Below, piece by piece: positions 24,841 through 33,873 of a stretch of DNA of 64,000 nucleotides. The notes under the pieces are model-generated. The model was not told the origin of the DNA, ran no database searches, and was given only the letters and a program-made list of their open reading frames with translations. Every line of letters begins with the position of its first letter. The stretch's first letter is position 1. Both the position numbers and the translations under genes were made by a program. Origin of the DNA: Algoriphagus sp. (GTDB lineage Bacteria; Bacteroidota; Bacteroidia; Cytophagales; Cyclobacteriaceae); the NCBI GenBank assembly GCA_029945945.1, contig JAQSDM010000009.1, positions 1 through 64,000 of the forward strand, in the 5' to 3' direction.

Positions 24841-25452
24841 ATGAGTTGGGAAGAAAGCACGAGACAAAAAATGCTTCATCTCAAGCTGCCAACCGATCCG
24901 AGATGGGTAGGAATAGCAGAGATGCAAATCGAGGATATTTTGGCGGATCACGCTTATTGCGAGCAAAAGGCAGCTTCTTCCTGCATCAGTCTGATCTTGC
25001 GTTATCATGATTTGGACCACTTGGTTGATACTCTTACTCCGATTGTCGCAGAGGAATGGGGACATTTTGAGCGAGTGATGGATCAGATCCGGAAGAGAGG
25101 GTTGAGTTTTGGGAAACCAAGAAAAGACGAATATGTCGTGCAACTCTTTGAGTTTATGAAGTCAGGCGGAAGCCGGATGCACCAACTCACCGAAAATCTT
25201 TTGATGAATGCTTTGATTGAAGCCAGGAGTTGCGAGCGGTTCAAATTGCTTTCCCAGAATATAGCCGATGAGGAATTGCAAAAGTTTTACTACGAATTGA
25301 TGATCTCAGAGGCAGGTCATTACGTAACGTTCATCGAGTTGGCGAGGTATTATGTGGGTCCTGAAAAAGTAAATGCCCGATGGAAGGAATGGTTGAATTT
25401 TGAAGCAGATGTTTTGCGAAAAATGGACCTCAGAGGCGACAGGATGCATTGA
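24841..25452 (+). CDS. miaE: tRNA-(ms2io6A)-hydroxylase
   Basis: A 203-residue ferritin-like diiron monooxygenase that hydroxylates the isopentenyl side chain of ms2i6A37 in tRNA. Diiron ligands are visible in HAYCEQKAAS (about 37-46), EEWGHFE (71-77), EARSCERF (127-134) and SEAGHY (156-161). It begins two bases after the porin stop, so may be co-transcribed with lpxK-porin although unrelated in function. miaB/miaA are not in the window; mtaB, a related methylthiotransferase, is at 41464-42783. Confidence 0.9.
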   Translation: MSWEESTRQKMLHLKLPTDPRWVGIAEMQIEDILADHAYCEQKAASSCISLILRYHDLDHLVDTLTPIVAEEWGHFERVMDQIRKRGLSFGKPRKDEYVVQLFEFMKSGGSRMHQLTENLLMNALIEARSCERFKLLSQNIADEELQKFYYELMISEAGHYVTFIELARYYVGPEKVNARWKEWLNFEADVLRKMDLRGDRMH

Positions 25453-25560
25453 TGGCAGATTTAAATTTTCACTGTCAAATAGCCTCTTAATTGATATTTA
25501 CTTATACTTAACATCCTTTTTTGCCTATTATTAAATTATCTGTTCCAATTCGGACATACC

Positions 25561-26805
25561 ATGAATTTGATCGAAAATATTCGCGAAGCACTTCGCTCAG
25601 TAAAAGTAAATCTTCTCAGAACAGTTCTGACAGGTGCAATTATAGCAATCGGGATTTCCTCGCTTGTAGGAATGCTGACTGCCATCGATGGAATCAAAGC
25701 TCAAATCGCCGACAGTTTCGCAGGATTAGGTGCCAATTCATTTGATATTCGAAACAAAGGCTTCACCGGAGGCCGGGCGATTCAGGAGGGGAAAACCGAT
25801 AAAACCTATCCTAAAATGACTTACCGGGAGGTTCAGGATTTCAAAATTGCATACAGTAGCATAGGGATTTCAACAGTCTTTACTACTGTGACAGGAGCCG
25901 CCGAAGTCAAAAGAGGTTCTAAAAAAACAGATCCAAATGCAAGGATTCGGGCCATAGATGAAAATTATGTCAACCTGAAAGCCATCAAGATTGAAAAGGG
26001 AAGGAATTTAAGTAACCTGGAAGTTCGGTACGGAAATAGCGTTTGTGTTATAGGACAAGAGATTCAAACCACGCTTTTCGAAAGCGGTGAAGATCCAATC
26101 AATCAAAAGATCAGTTTTTTGGGTAGACCATATACCATTGTCGGTGTGATGGAAAAGCAAGGTGGAATGGGGCCTGATCAAGGTGCTGACAGGCAAATCT
26201 TGATTCCGATAGAAAACGGAAGCAGGTTGGATCGCCGAGGCACTTTTAATTACCAGATTACAGGCGTGGCATCGGGACCTGATCGGATTGATTATGAAAT
26301 GGGTCAGGCGACCGGGATGATGCGTAAAATTCGTCAGGATCGTGTGACAATGGAAGATTCTTTCGACCTGACAAAAAGTGAATCTGTGGCGGAGAGTCTG
26401 GAAGAAGTAGCAGGCTATCTTAGAATCGGAGGTTTCGGAATTGGCTTTATCACCCTTTTGGGAGCTTCTATTGGCCTAATGAATATCATGTTGGTTTCCG
26501 TGACTGAACGGACAAGAGAGATTGGGATCCGCAAAGCACTCGGAGCTACACCCCTTCGCATTCGTCAGCAATTCCTGATTGAAGCAATCATGATCTGTGT
26601 GCTTGGAGGATTTTTAGGATTGATACTTGGGATAATAATCGGAAATGTAATTGCTACTGTGGTAGGTTTTGGGGGATTCCTGATTCCTTGGCTTTGGATG
26701 TTTGTTTCCTTTGTTATTTGTGTGGTTGTTGGATTACTTTCTGGATTTTTTCCGGCTTACAAAGCAAGTAAACTGGATCCAATTGAGTCGCTTAGATACG
26801 AGTAA
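25561..26805 (+). CDS. MacB-like ABC transporter permease
   Basis: A 414-residue FtsX/MacB-type permease. One transmembrane segment near residues 18-40, a large periplasmic domain (about 45-285), then three membrane segments near 292-320, 340-370 and 375-400. The cytoplasmic coupling motif TREIGIRKALGAT (about 319-331) is typical. In Bacteroidota such proteins export peptides or lipoproteins or act in signalling with a separate ATPase. No ATPase or membrane-fusion protein is next to it, so partners lie elsewhere or this is an orphan subunit. Confidence 0.88.
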   Translation: MNLIENIREALRSVKVNLLRTVLTGAIIAIGISSLVGMLTAIDGIKAQIADSFAGLGANSFDIRNKGFTGGRAIQEGKTDKTYPKMTYREVQDFKIAYSSIGISTVFTTVTGAAEVKRGSKKTDPNARIRAIDENYVNLKAIKIEKGRNLSNLEVRYGNSVCVIGQEIQTTLFESGEDPINQKISFLGRPYTIVGVMEKQGGMGPDQGADRQILIPIENGSRLDRRGTFNYQITGVASGPDRIDYEMGQATGMMRKIRQDRVTMEDSFDLTKSESVAESLEEVAGYLRIGGFGIGFITLLGASIGLMNIMLVSVTERTREIGIRKALGATPLRIRQQFLIEAIMICVLGGFLGLILGIIIGNVIATVVGFGGFLIPWLWMFVSFVICVVVGLLSGFFPAYKASKLDPIESLRYE

Positions 26806-26855
26806 TTTTAATCTGCGATCTTCATGGCTCGCCACAGATTAGAAAAATAAGATTC

Positions 26856-26899
26856 AATCCCATTTCTAAAAATCAGTTTTTAGGAATGGGATTCTTTTT
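26856..26899 (+). terminator. Rho-independent terminator after the MacB-like gene
   Basis: A 17-bp stem (AATCCCATTTCTAAAAA paired with TTTTTAGGAATGGGATT, one G-U) with loop TCAG and a following T run. Confidence 0.85.
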
Positions 26900-27016
26900 T
26901 GGCGACAGTTGAGATCATATTCCCCTGCCAGGATCTGAAGAGCCTTTGATCGCCTACCAAAAACCCTAAATCAATTTTTTCAAAAAACTCCCAATTCAAT
27001 CCCTTATTTTCCAGCT

Positions 27017-28708
27017 ATGAATACTCATAGTTACGATGCCATCGTCGTAGGTTCAGGGATCAGCGGAGGATGGGCAGCCAAGGAATTTTGCGAAAAAGGT
27101 TTGAAGACGCTTGTTCTGGAGCGAGGCAGGGATGTTCAGCATCTCAAGGATTATCCAACCATGACAGCAAATGCATGGGATATGCCTCATCGAAACCAGA
27201 TTCAAAGGGCGGAAAAGCTTGAAAATCCAATCGTCAATCGATGCTATGCTTTTAAAGAGGACACCGAGCATTTTTTTGTCAAAGACAAAGATCATCCCTA
27301 CGTCCAAACTAAGCCGTATGATTGGATTAGGGGCTATCAGGTTGGAGGGAAATCTCTGATTTGGGCGAGACAAACTCAGCGTTGGAGCAAATATGATTTT
27401 GAAGGTCCCGGTCGGGATGGATTCGCAGTTGACTGGCCGATCAGATATGAGGACCTAGCACCCTGGTACAGCCATGTGGAGCGGTTTGTTGGGATCAGCG
27501 GAAATTACGATGGGTTGGAAACCCTTCCCGATGGAGAGTTTTTGCCAGCATGGGAGATGAACTGTGTCGAAAAGGAAGTTCAGAAACGAATTCTGGCAGC
27601 TTATGAAGATCGGAAATTCGTCATAGGGCGATGTGCTCACTTGACCGAACCTAAAGAAATCCATTTGGAGCAGGGCAGAGGAAAATGCATGGCAAGAAAT
27701 CAATGCTACCGGGGTTGCCCATTTGGCGGATATTTCAGCAGCAATTCTTCGACTTTGCCCCATGCAGCAAAAACAGGAAACCTCACGGTTCGACCTGATT
27801 CGGTGGTTCATTCGCTGATTTATGATGCTCAAAAGGAAAAGGTAACCGGTGTTCGGATAGTGGATAGGGTGACCAAAGAGGTGAGTGAGTATTTCGCAAA
27901 CGTTATTTTCCTGAATGCCGCTACCCTAAATACTAACCTCATTTTATTGAACAGTACTTCCAACCGGTTTCCGAATGGGCTGGGAAATGATTCCGGAATT
28001 TTGGGCAAATACATCGCCTTCCATAATTATAGAGGGACGCTCGGAGGCAGATTCGAAGGTTTTGAAGATAAATATTACTACGGCCGTCGGCCTACAGCGG
28101 TGATGTTGCCAAATTTCAGAAACGTCAAAAAGCAAGAAACTGACTTCCTGAGAGGGTATATGAGTTTTTATTCCGCAGGAAGAGCAGGGTTTGGACATGC
28201 CAGGGATGTGCCTTTTGGGGAAGAGTTTAAAGAGGCAAATTCTGAACCCGGACCTTGGTCAGTTGGGATGATGATGCAAGGAGAGACGATTCCGAAGGAA
28301 ACAAATTTGGTTACGCTCAGCCCGGATCTGAAAGATGAATGGGGGATTCCGCAGCTTCAAATCGACATCGACTACGATGAAAATGATGAGAAAATCATCA
28401 GGGATTTTCTGGAACAAGGGGAAGAAATGCTGACAAAGGCAGGAGTCACCAATATCTACAAAAATGATAGTAAGCAAGCTCCGGGATTGGATATCCACGA
28501 AATGGGCGGAGTGAGAATGGGTCGGGATCCCAAAACTTCCTTGCTGAACGGATTCAATCAGATGCATCTTGCACCTAATGTTTTTGTGACCGATGGTGCA
28601 GCGATGACTTCTACCAGTACACAAAATCCATCCCTTACCTTCATGGCGTTGACCGCAAGAGCGGTAGATTATGCAGTGAAGGAGTTGAAGAAGGGGAATA
28701 TTAAGTAA
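27017..28708 (+). CDS. GMC-family FAD oxidoreductase
   Basis: A 563-residue glucose-methanol-choline oxidoreductase. The N-terminal dinucleotide-binding motif is VVGSGISGGWAAKEF (residues ~10-24), with LERGRD after it; GGKSLIWARQTQRWS and a C-terminal HEMGGVRMG and TSTQNPSLTFMALTARA are GMC hallmarks. The cysteine-rich CMARNQCYRGCPFGG near 222-236 is typical of the sugar/3-keto-glucoside-type subgroup. A gluconate-dehydrogenase subunit 3 partner, usual in Bacteroidota, is absent. No signal peptide is visible. Followed 25 bases later by an acyl-CoA-dehydrogenase-like gene. Confidence 0.85.
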   Translation: MNTHSYDAIVVGSGISGGWAAKEFCEKGLKTLVLERGRDVQHLKDYPTMTANAWDMPHRNQIQRAEKLENPIVNRCYAFKEDTEHFFVKDKDHPYVQTKPYDWIRGYQVGGKSLIWARQTQRWSKYDFEGPGRDGFAVDWPIRYEDLAPWYSHVERFVGISGNYDGLETLPDGEFLPAWEMNCVEKEVQKRILAAYEDRKFVIGRCAHLTEPKEIHLEQGRGKCMARNQCYRGCPFGGYFSSNSSTLPHAAKTGNLTVRPDSVVHSLIYDAQKEKVTGVRIVDRVTKEVSEYFANVIFLNAATLNTNLILLNSTSNRFPNGLGNDSGILGKYIAFHNYRGTLGGRFEGFEDKYYYGRRPTAVMLPNFRNVKKQETDFLRGYMSFYSAGRAGFGHARDVPFGEEFKEANSEPGPWSVGMMMQGETIPKETNLVTLSPDLKDEWGIPQLQIDIDYDENDEKIIRDFLEQGEEMLTKAGVTNIYKNDSKQAPGLDIHEMGGVRMGRDPKTSLLNGFNQMHLAPNVFVTDGAAMTSTSTQNPSLTFMALTARAVDYAVKELKKGNIK

Positions 28709-28733
28709 GCTTGTACCCAGACAATTTTTCTCA

Positions 28734-29807
28734 ATGCTCGATCCTTTTATTTTCAATGCCGCCTCTTCCGCAAAAGCAGAGCAAATAGCTGAACTTCCTC
28801 CAGAATGGCTGGAGGTGATTTACCGGGAAAAATGGTTCAAACTCTTTGTCCCTCGAGAACTTGGAGGACTGGGATTTTCTTTGCCGGAGGCTTTGAAAAT
28901 AGTGGAAGAACTTGCCTTCGCAGACGGAAGTCTTGGCTGGACTGTGACCCTTTGTGCAGGGGCTGGCTGGTTTGTGGGATTTATGGAAAAGGACTTAAGA
29001 CAGGAAGTTTTTCCGGGTCCGAAAGTTTGCCTGGCCGGAAGTGGTTTTGTAGGGGGAAAAGCCGATTTGCAAGGGGAAGAATACTTGGTTTCAGGATCTT
29101 GGACATATGCCTCAGGGGCTTTGCATGCGACTCATTTTACTGCCAATTGTGAACTTTTGAAAAATGGAAAAGCAATAGTTGACGAAAGCGGAAATCCTGT
29201 GGTCAAAGCTTTTATCCTCAAAAAAGAAGAAGTGAAAATCCTGGATGGCTGGAATTATATGGGCATGATCGCTACTGGAAGTCATGCGTTTAAGACCGAG
29301 AATCTGAGGGTACCACTTAACAGAGCGTTTGAGATTTTGCCTGAAAAAGCAACCTTGAATGAACCGATCTATCGCTATCCATTTTTTCAGTTTGCTGAAG
29401 TGACTTTGGCGGCGAATATTTTGGGGATTACAAGGCATTTGATTGAATTGATAGAGAAGTCATTTAAGGCGAGACATGCTAATCGAAAGTACGATAAAAG
29501 ACATTTGGATTACTTTGAGAAGGTTTTTGAAAAGCAAAACAAGAAATTGAAAAGCTTGAAAAAGGAATTTCATTCAGCAATTGAATCCTCCTGGAAGGAA
29601 CTTCAAAAGGAAGGAAAGATTTCCAAATCAAGCCTAAAAAAAATCAGCAGAATCAGCCGTAAACTCACCCAAAACTGCCGTCAAATTTCCGGTAAATTAT
29701 ATCCCTTTGCGGGGCTGGAAGCTGCAAAATCCCATACCGAACTCAATCGAGTCTGGCGGGATTTCAATACAGTCAGCCAACATGCGCTGTTGATTTTTCC
29801 ATTTTAG
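28734..29807 (+). CDS. Acyl-CoA dehydrogenase-like flavoprotein
   Basis: A 357-residue protein with the acyl-CoA dehydrogenase fold: N-terminal helical part (VPRELGGLGFSLPEAL, EELAFADGSLGW), a middle beta domain (VSGSWTYASGALHATHF, MGMIATGSHAFKTENLRVP) and a C-terminal helical part (about 210-357). This layout is also used by two-component flavin monooxygenases (HsaA/HpaB group), so a hydroxylase role is possible. The C-terminal region has an unusually lysine-rich stretch near 265-300. It probably forms an operon with the GMC gene. Substrate unknown. Confidence 0.75.
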   Translation: MLDPFIFNAASSAKAEQIAELPPEWLEVIYREKWFKLFVPRELGGLGFSLPEALKIVEELAFADGSLGWTVTLCAGAGWFVGFMEKDLRQEVFPGPKVCLAGSGFVGGKADLQGEEYLVSGSWTYASGALHATHFTANCELLKNGKAIVDESGNPVVKAFILKKEEVKILDGWNYMGMIATGSHAFKTENLRVPLNRAFEILPEKATLNEPIYRYPFFQFAEVTLAANILGITRHLIELIEKSFKARHANRKYDKRHLDYFEKVFEKQNKKLKSLKKEFHSAIESSWKELQKEGKISKSSLKKISRISRKLTQNCRQISGKLYPFAGLEAAKSHTELNRVWRDFNTVSQHALLIFPF

Positions 29808-29950
29808 AGTTTCAACCCGAGATGCTCCCGGAAGTTGGTTCCGAGATCGGGGAGATTCAGCCATTCAAATAATAATAAGCTGACTTTTAGGACGATTCGT
29901 TAACTTTTAACTCGTTTTCAAACCTAACTAATTACCCAAAATCCAATCCT

Positions 29951-31264
29951 ATGAAGAAGATAAAACTGCTTTTATTTTTGCAGATGTTTTTCACCTCTTG
30001 GTTTCTTGTTGCCAAGGAATTTCCGGATCAGGCCATGGTCGAAATTTCCAACCCAGTTTCCGATGAATATAAACTGGTTGTCGAAGGATTTGATTGGGGA
30101 CCTGCAGTCAATAAGGTGATCCTGTCACTGGATAAACATGTGACCACTGCCAATGCTTCTGATTTTGCAGTATTTGCTACCCGTAAATCATCTGATGGGG
30201 AAATAGCCGGAGAAAGCGCTTCCGGAACCCGATCTATAGTTTTGGCTTATGTCTCAGATGCCGATGGCAATCGGGCTGATAGTAGCAACAATGTAACCCT
30301 GGTTTTGGCAGTCAGTCCGGTTCAACCAATTGGTTCCCCGATTCAATATTTCCGAGGGAAAGGAAATGTCTGGATCGACTACAAACTAACCATCGTCGAT
30401 ACCAAATCCGGCAAAACCTGGGACACAGAATCAGGCCGGTTGATGCCTTTAGTTGATCAATATGATCTGACCGGAAAATTCAAATACAGCGAAAACCTGA
30501 CGATGTCTTATGCTTCCTTTACTCCGACGATGGTGAGGGAGAAAGCGCCTTTGATCATCTGGTTGCATGGTGGAGGAGAAGGCGGAACTGATCCGACGAT
30601 TGCTTTGCTTGGAAATAAAGCAGCGAATTATGCTTCGGGAGAAATTCAGCAGTTTTTTGACGGAGGAGCCTATGTGCTAGTTCCCCAGGCTCCAACCTTC
30701 TGGATGCAAAGTGCCGACGGAATGACCCGAGGTCAGACAAATGATATTTACAATGAAGGTTTGATGGCTTTGATCAAAGAGTATGTCAAGTCAAATCCTA
30801 AAATCGACCCAAGCCGGATTTATGTAGGAGGATGCTCCAACGGAGGTTATATGTCTTTGAAATTGATCCTGAACCATCCCGATTATTTTGCCGCAGGCTT
30901 CATTAGTGCGCTGGCCTACAATGCTGAGTTTATTACTGATCAGGAAATCCAGAAAATCAAAAATGTCCCGATTTGGTTTATCCACTCCAAAGATGATAAT
31001 ACCACCAAGCCAGAAAATACGGTGGTTCCGGTATATAATCGACTGATGAAAGCAGGTGCCAAAAATGTCCATTTCACCTACTATGACCACGTGACTGACA
31101 TTACCGGGTTTTATGGAGGTGAGGATTATCGGTATCCCGGACACTGGTCCTGGATATATTCCCATTCAAATCTTAGCAGGTTAGATTTTGACGGTTCTCT
31201 GGTACTTGTAAACGGGCGACCTGCAACCATCATGGAGTGGATGGCTGCGCAACGGAAAAAGTGA
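29951..31264 (+). CDS. Secreted alpha/beta-hydrolase (esterase/peptidase-like)
   Basis: A 437-residue secreted protein: signal peptide (residues 1-21), an Ig-like beta domain (about 28-165), then an alpha/beta-hydrolase domain starting at IIWLHGGGEGG (202-212). The nucleophile is Ser296 in GGCSNGG; DHVTD and SWIYSHS near 380-410 carry acid/His candidates. Similar proteins are annotated as prolyl-oligopeptidase-type or feruloyl-esterase-like hydrolases, so a carbohydrate-esterase or peptidase role is plausible. It stands alone and is followed by a strong terminator. Confidence 0.75.
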   Translation: MKKIKLLLFLQMFFTSWFLVAKEFPDQAMVEISNPVSDEYKLVVEGFDWGPAVNKVILSLDKHVTTANASDFAVFATRKSSDGEIAGESASGTRSIVLAYVSDADGNRADSSNNVTLVLAVSPVQPIGSPIQYFRGKGNVWIDYKLTIVDTKSGKTWDTESGRLMPLVDQYDLTGKFKYSENLTMSYASFTPTMVREKAPLIIWLHGGGEGGTDPTIALLGNKAANYASGEIQQFFDGGAYVLVPQAPTFWMQSADGMTRGQTNDIYNEGLMALIKEYVKSNPKIDPSRIYVGGCSNGGYMSLKLILNHPDYFAAGFISALAYNAEFITDQEIQKIKNVPIWFIHSKDDNTTKPENTVVPVYNRLMKAGAKNVHFTYYDHVTDITGFYGGEDYRYPGHWSWIYSHSNLSRLDFDGSLVLVNGRPATIMEWMAAQRKK

Positions 31265-31310
31265 TATCCCTGAGTTTAATTCTTAGTGAATAAGCTAAAA
31301 AAACTCTCTC

Positions 31311-31344
31311 AAATCCTGCTTTTCCGAAGGCAGGATTTTTTTTT
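31311..31344 (+). terminator. Rho-independent terminator after the secreted hydrolase
   Basis: Stem AAATCCTGC / GCAGGATTT, ten-base loop, then a run of nine T. Confidence 0.8.
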
Positions 31345-31398
31345 GCATCGTAATTCTCGAGGGTTGGAACTGTTGAAAACTTCAAAAGATGAATAATT

Positions 31399-31797
31399 TC
31401 ACTCCGAAAGTGTTGTACTAATTTCTATCGGGTTGCTGAGGATTTTATGGACAGGGCAGGCATTGGCAACTGACAATAACCGTTCTGTTTGAGCATCGTC
31501 AAGATTTCCGAGGAGGGTGATTTTTCTGTCGATTACAGTTTTGTTTTCCTCCCGGATGAATTTCAGATCAATGTCAATATTCACTCCCTGCAGGTCCCAG
31601 CCTTTCCGGTTCGCATACATTGTGAGGGTTGCACTGGTGCAGGCAGCAAGTGCAGACGCCAATAATTCTGAAGGCGAAAATCCTAAATCTTTCCCTCCAT
31701 TTGAGGCAGGTTCATCAGAAATTAGGACATTGCCTGAAGGAGAATGGAGTTCAGTTTTATAAGGTTCCTGCTTTATACTAGAGGTGATTTTGGCCAC
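31399..31797 (-). CDS. OsmC-family peroxiredoxin-like protein
   Basis: A 132-residue OsmC/Ohr-type protein that would reduce organic or fatty-acid hydroperoxides by two cysteines: Cys53 in ALAACTSATL and Cys114 in NACPVHKIL. The GFSPSELLASALAAC block is characteristic. It lies five bases downstream of the pirin gene on the same strand, suggesting a two-gene operon in oxidative stress. Could alternatively be the YhfA-type OsmC subgroup. Confidence 0.88.
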   Translation of the reverse strand: MAKITSSIKQEPYKTELHSPSGNVLISDEPASNGGKDLGFSPSELLASALAACTSATLTMYANRKGWDLQGVNIDIDLKFIREENKTVIDRKITLLGNLDDAQTERLLSVANACPVHKILSNPIEISTTLSE

Positions 31798-31801
31798 AGT
31801 T

Positions 31802-32683
31802 TTATTTTTTTTGAGTGGGATATGGGACGTATTCTACTTCGTCTCCTTCGATTTTGTCAAATTTTTGGGTGATCCATTTTTGTTTTGCTTCTTCGATCAG
31901 TTCCTTGCGGGAAGAAACAAAGTTCCAGTCGATGAATCGTTCTTCGGAAAAGGGATCTCCTCCGAAAATGTAAATGGTACTTTCGGCTTCAATGGTGAAC
32001 TCACAAAGGGTGCTGTCTTTTGCTACCAAAATCTGTTTCGGACCATAGCTGTTTACTTCGCTTTCGATGCCTCCCTCCATGATGTAAAGTCCGCTTTCAC
32101 CAAAAAGATGATTGCCAATATTTAGTACCTGTCTTTTTCTGCTTTTTATTTCAAGCATATACAAATTGCTGTAAACCGGAACAGGTGAGAGGTGTCCCAT
32201 TATTTCACCTGCAACCAATTTAAAATCCACATCACCTGTAGTCCATGACGGTAGTTTTTCAGCTTCAACATGAAAAAACTCAGGGTTCATCTGTTCCAGA
32301 TGTTTGGGAAGCGCTACCCAAATTTGAAGCCCGTGCATGGTTTTGTCTTCGTGGCGGAGGTATTCAGGAGTTCTTTCAGAATGGACGATACCTTTTCCGG
32401 CTGTCATCCAGTTTACTGCTCCTTGTTTGATTTCGACTTCATTTCCCAATGTGTCCCGGTGCATGATACTTCCTTCAAACAAAAAAGTAAGGGTTGAAAG
32501 TCCAATATGCGGATGAGGCAAAATATCAAAATGTTCCCGCTCGTTCAATTTCACCGGTCCCATATGATCTATGTAAATAAAAGGACCGATCATCCGCTTC
32601 TGGCGAAAAGGCAATAATCTGCCAACCAGAAATTTTCCAATATCTGCGGCCCTTTCTTCAATGATTAGATTGATGTTTGACAT
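31802..32683 (-). CDS. Pirin family protein (bicupin)
   Basis: A 293-residue pirin: cupin motif HPHIGLSTLTFLFEGSIMHRDTLG in the N-terminal half (about residues 56-80), with the iron-ligand histidines and the TAGKGIVHSE block, then a degenerate second cupin. Bacterial pirins can be quercetinases or redox/transcription cofactors. An in-frame ATG at 32761 would add 26 hydrophobic residues; the ATG at 32683 gives the normal pirin N-terminus. Coupled to the OsmC gene. Confidence 0.87.
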   Translation of the reverse strand: MSNINLIIEERAADIGKFLVGRLLPFRQKRMIGPFIYIDHMGPVKLNEREHFDILPHPHIGLSTLTFLFEGSIMHRDTLGNEVEIKQGAVNWMTAGKGIVHSERTPEYLRHEDKTMHGLQIWVALPKHLEQMNPEFFHVEAEKLPSWTTGDVDFKLVAGEIMGHLSPVPVYSNLYMLEIKSRKRQVLNIGNHLFGESGLYIMEGGIESEVNSYGPKQILVAKDSTLCEFTIEAESTIYIFGGDPFSEERFIDWNFVSSRKELIEEAKQKWITQKFDKIEGDEVEYVPYPTQKK

Positions 32684-32852
32684 AGCGGAGGCGATTAATT
32701 CTTTTAGTATTTCAACGAAGCACCAGGCTATCAAAATGCAATTTCCTAACCAGTTTACCAAAAGGAATTAGCAAAGTTGGGAGTTCGATTACAGAAATAT
32801 TTTCCAAAATGAACCAATACACCCGTTCTGATTCAGAGAAATTGATAAGGTT

Positions 32853-33755
<903 letters not shown>

Positions 33756-33873
33756 TCAATTCTCTTAATTGGGTTCAATTGAATTTGCATTGAAAGGATG
33801 GAATTGCTTTCAAGAACTTTTCTTTTGGATTCACAGCCCGATCAAGCGCTTTACTTGATGGGACACATTCCAC

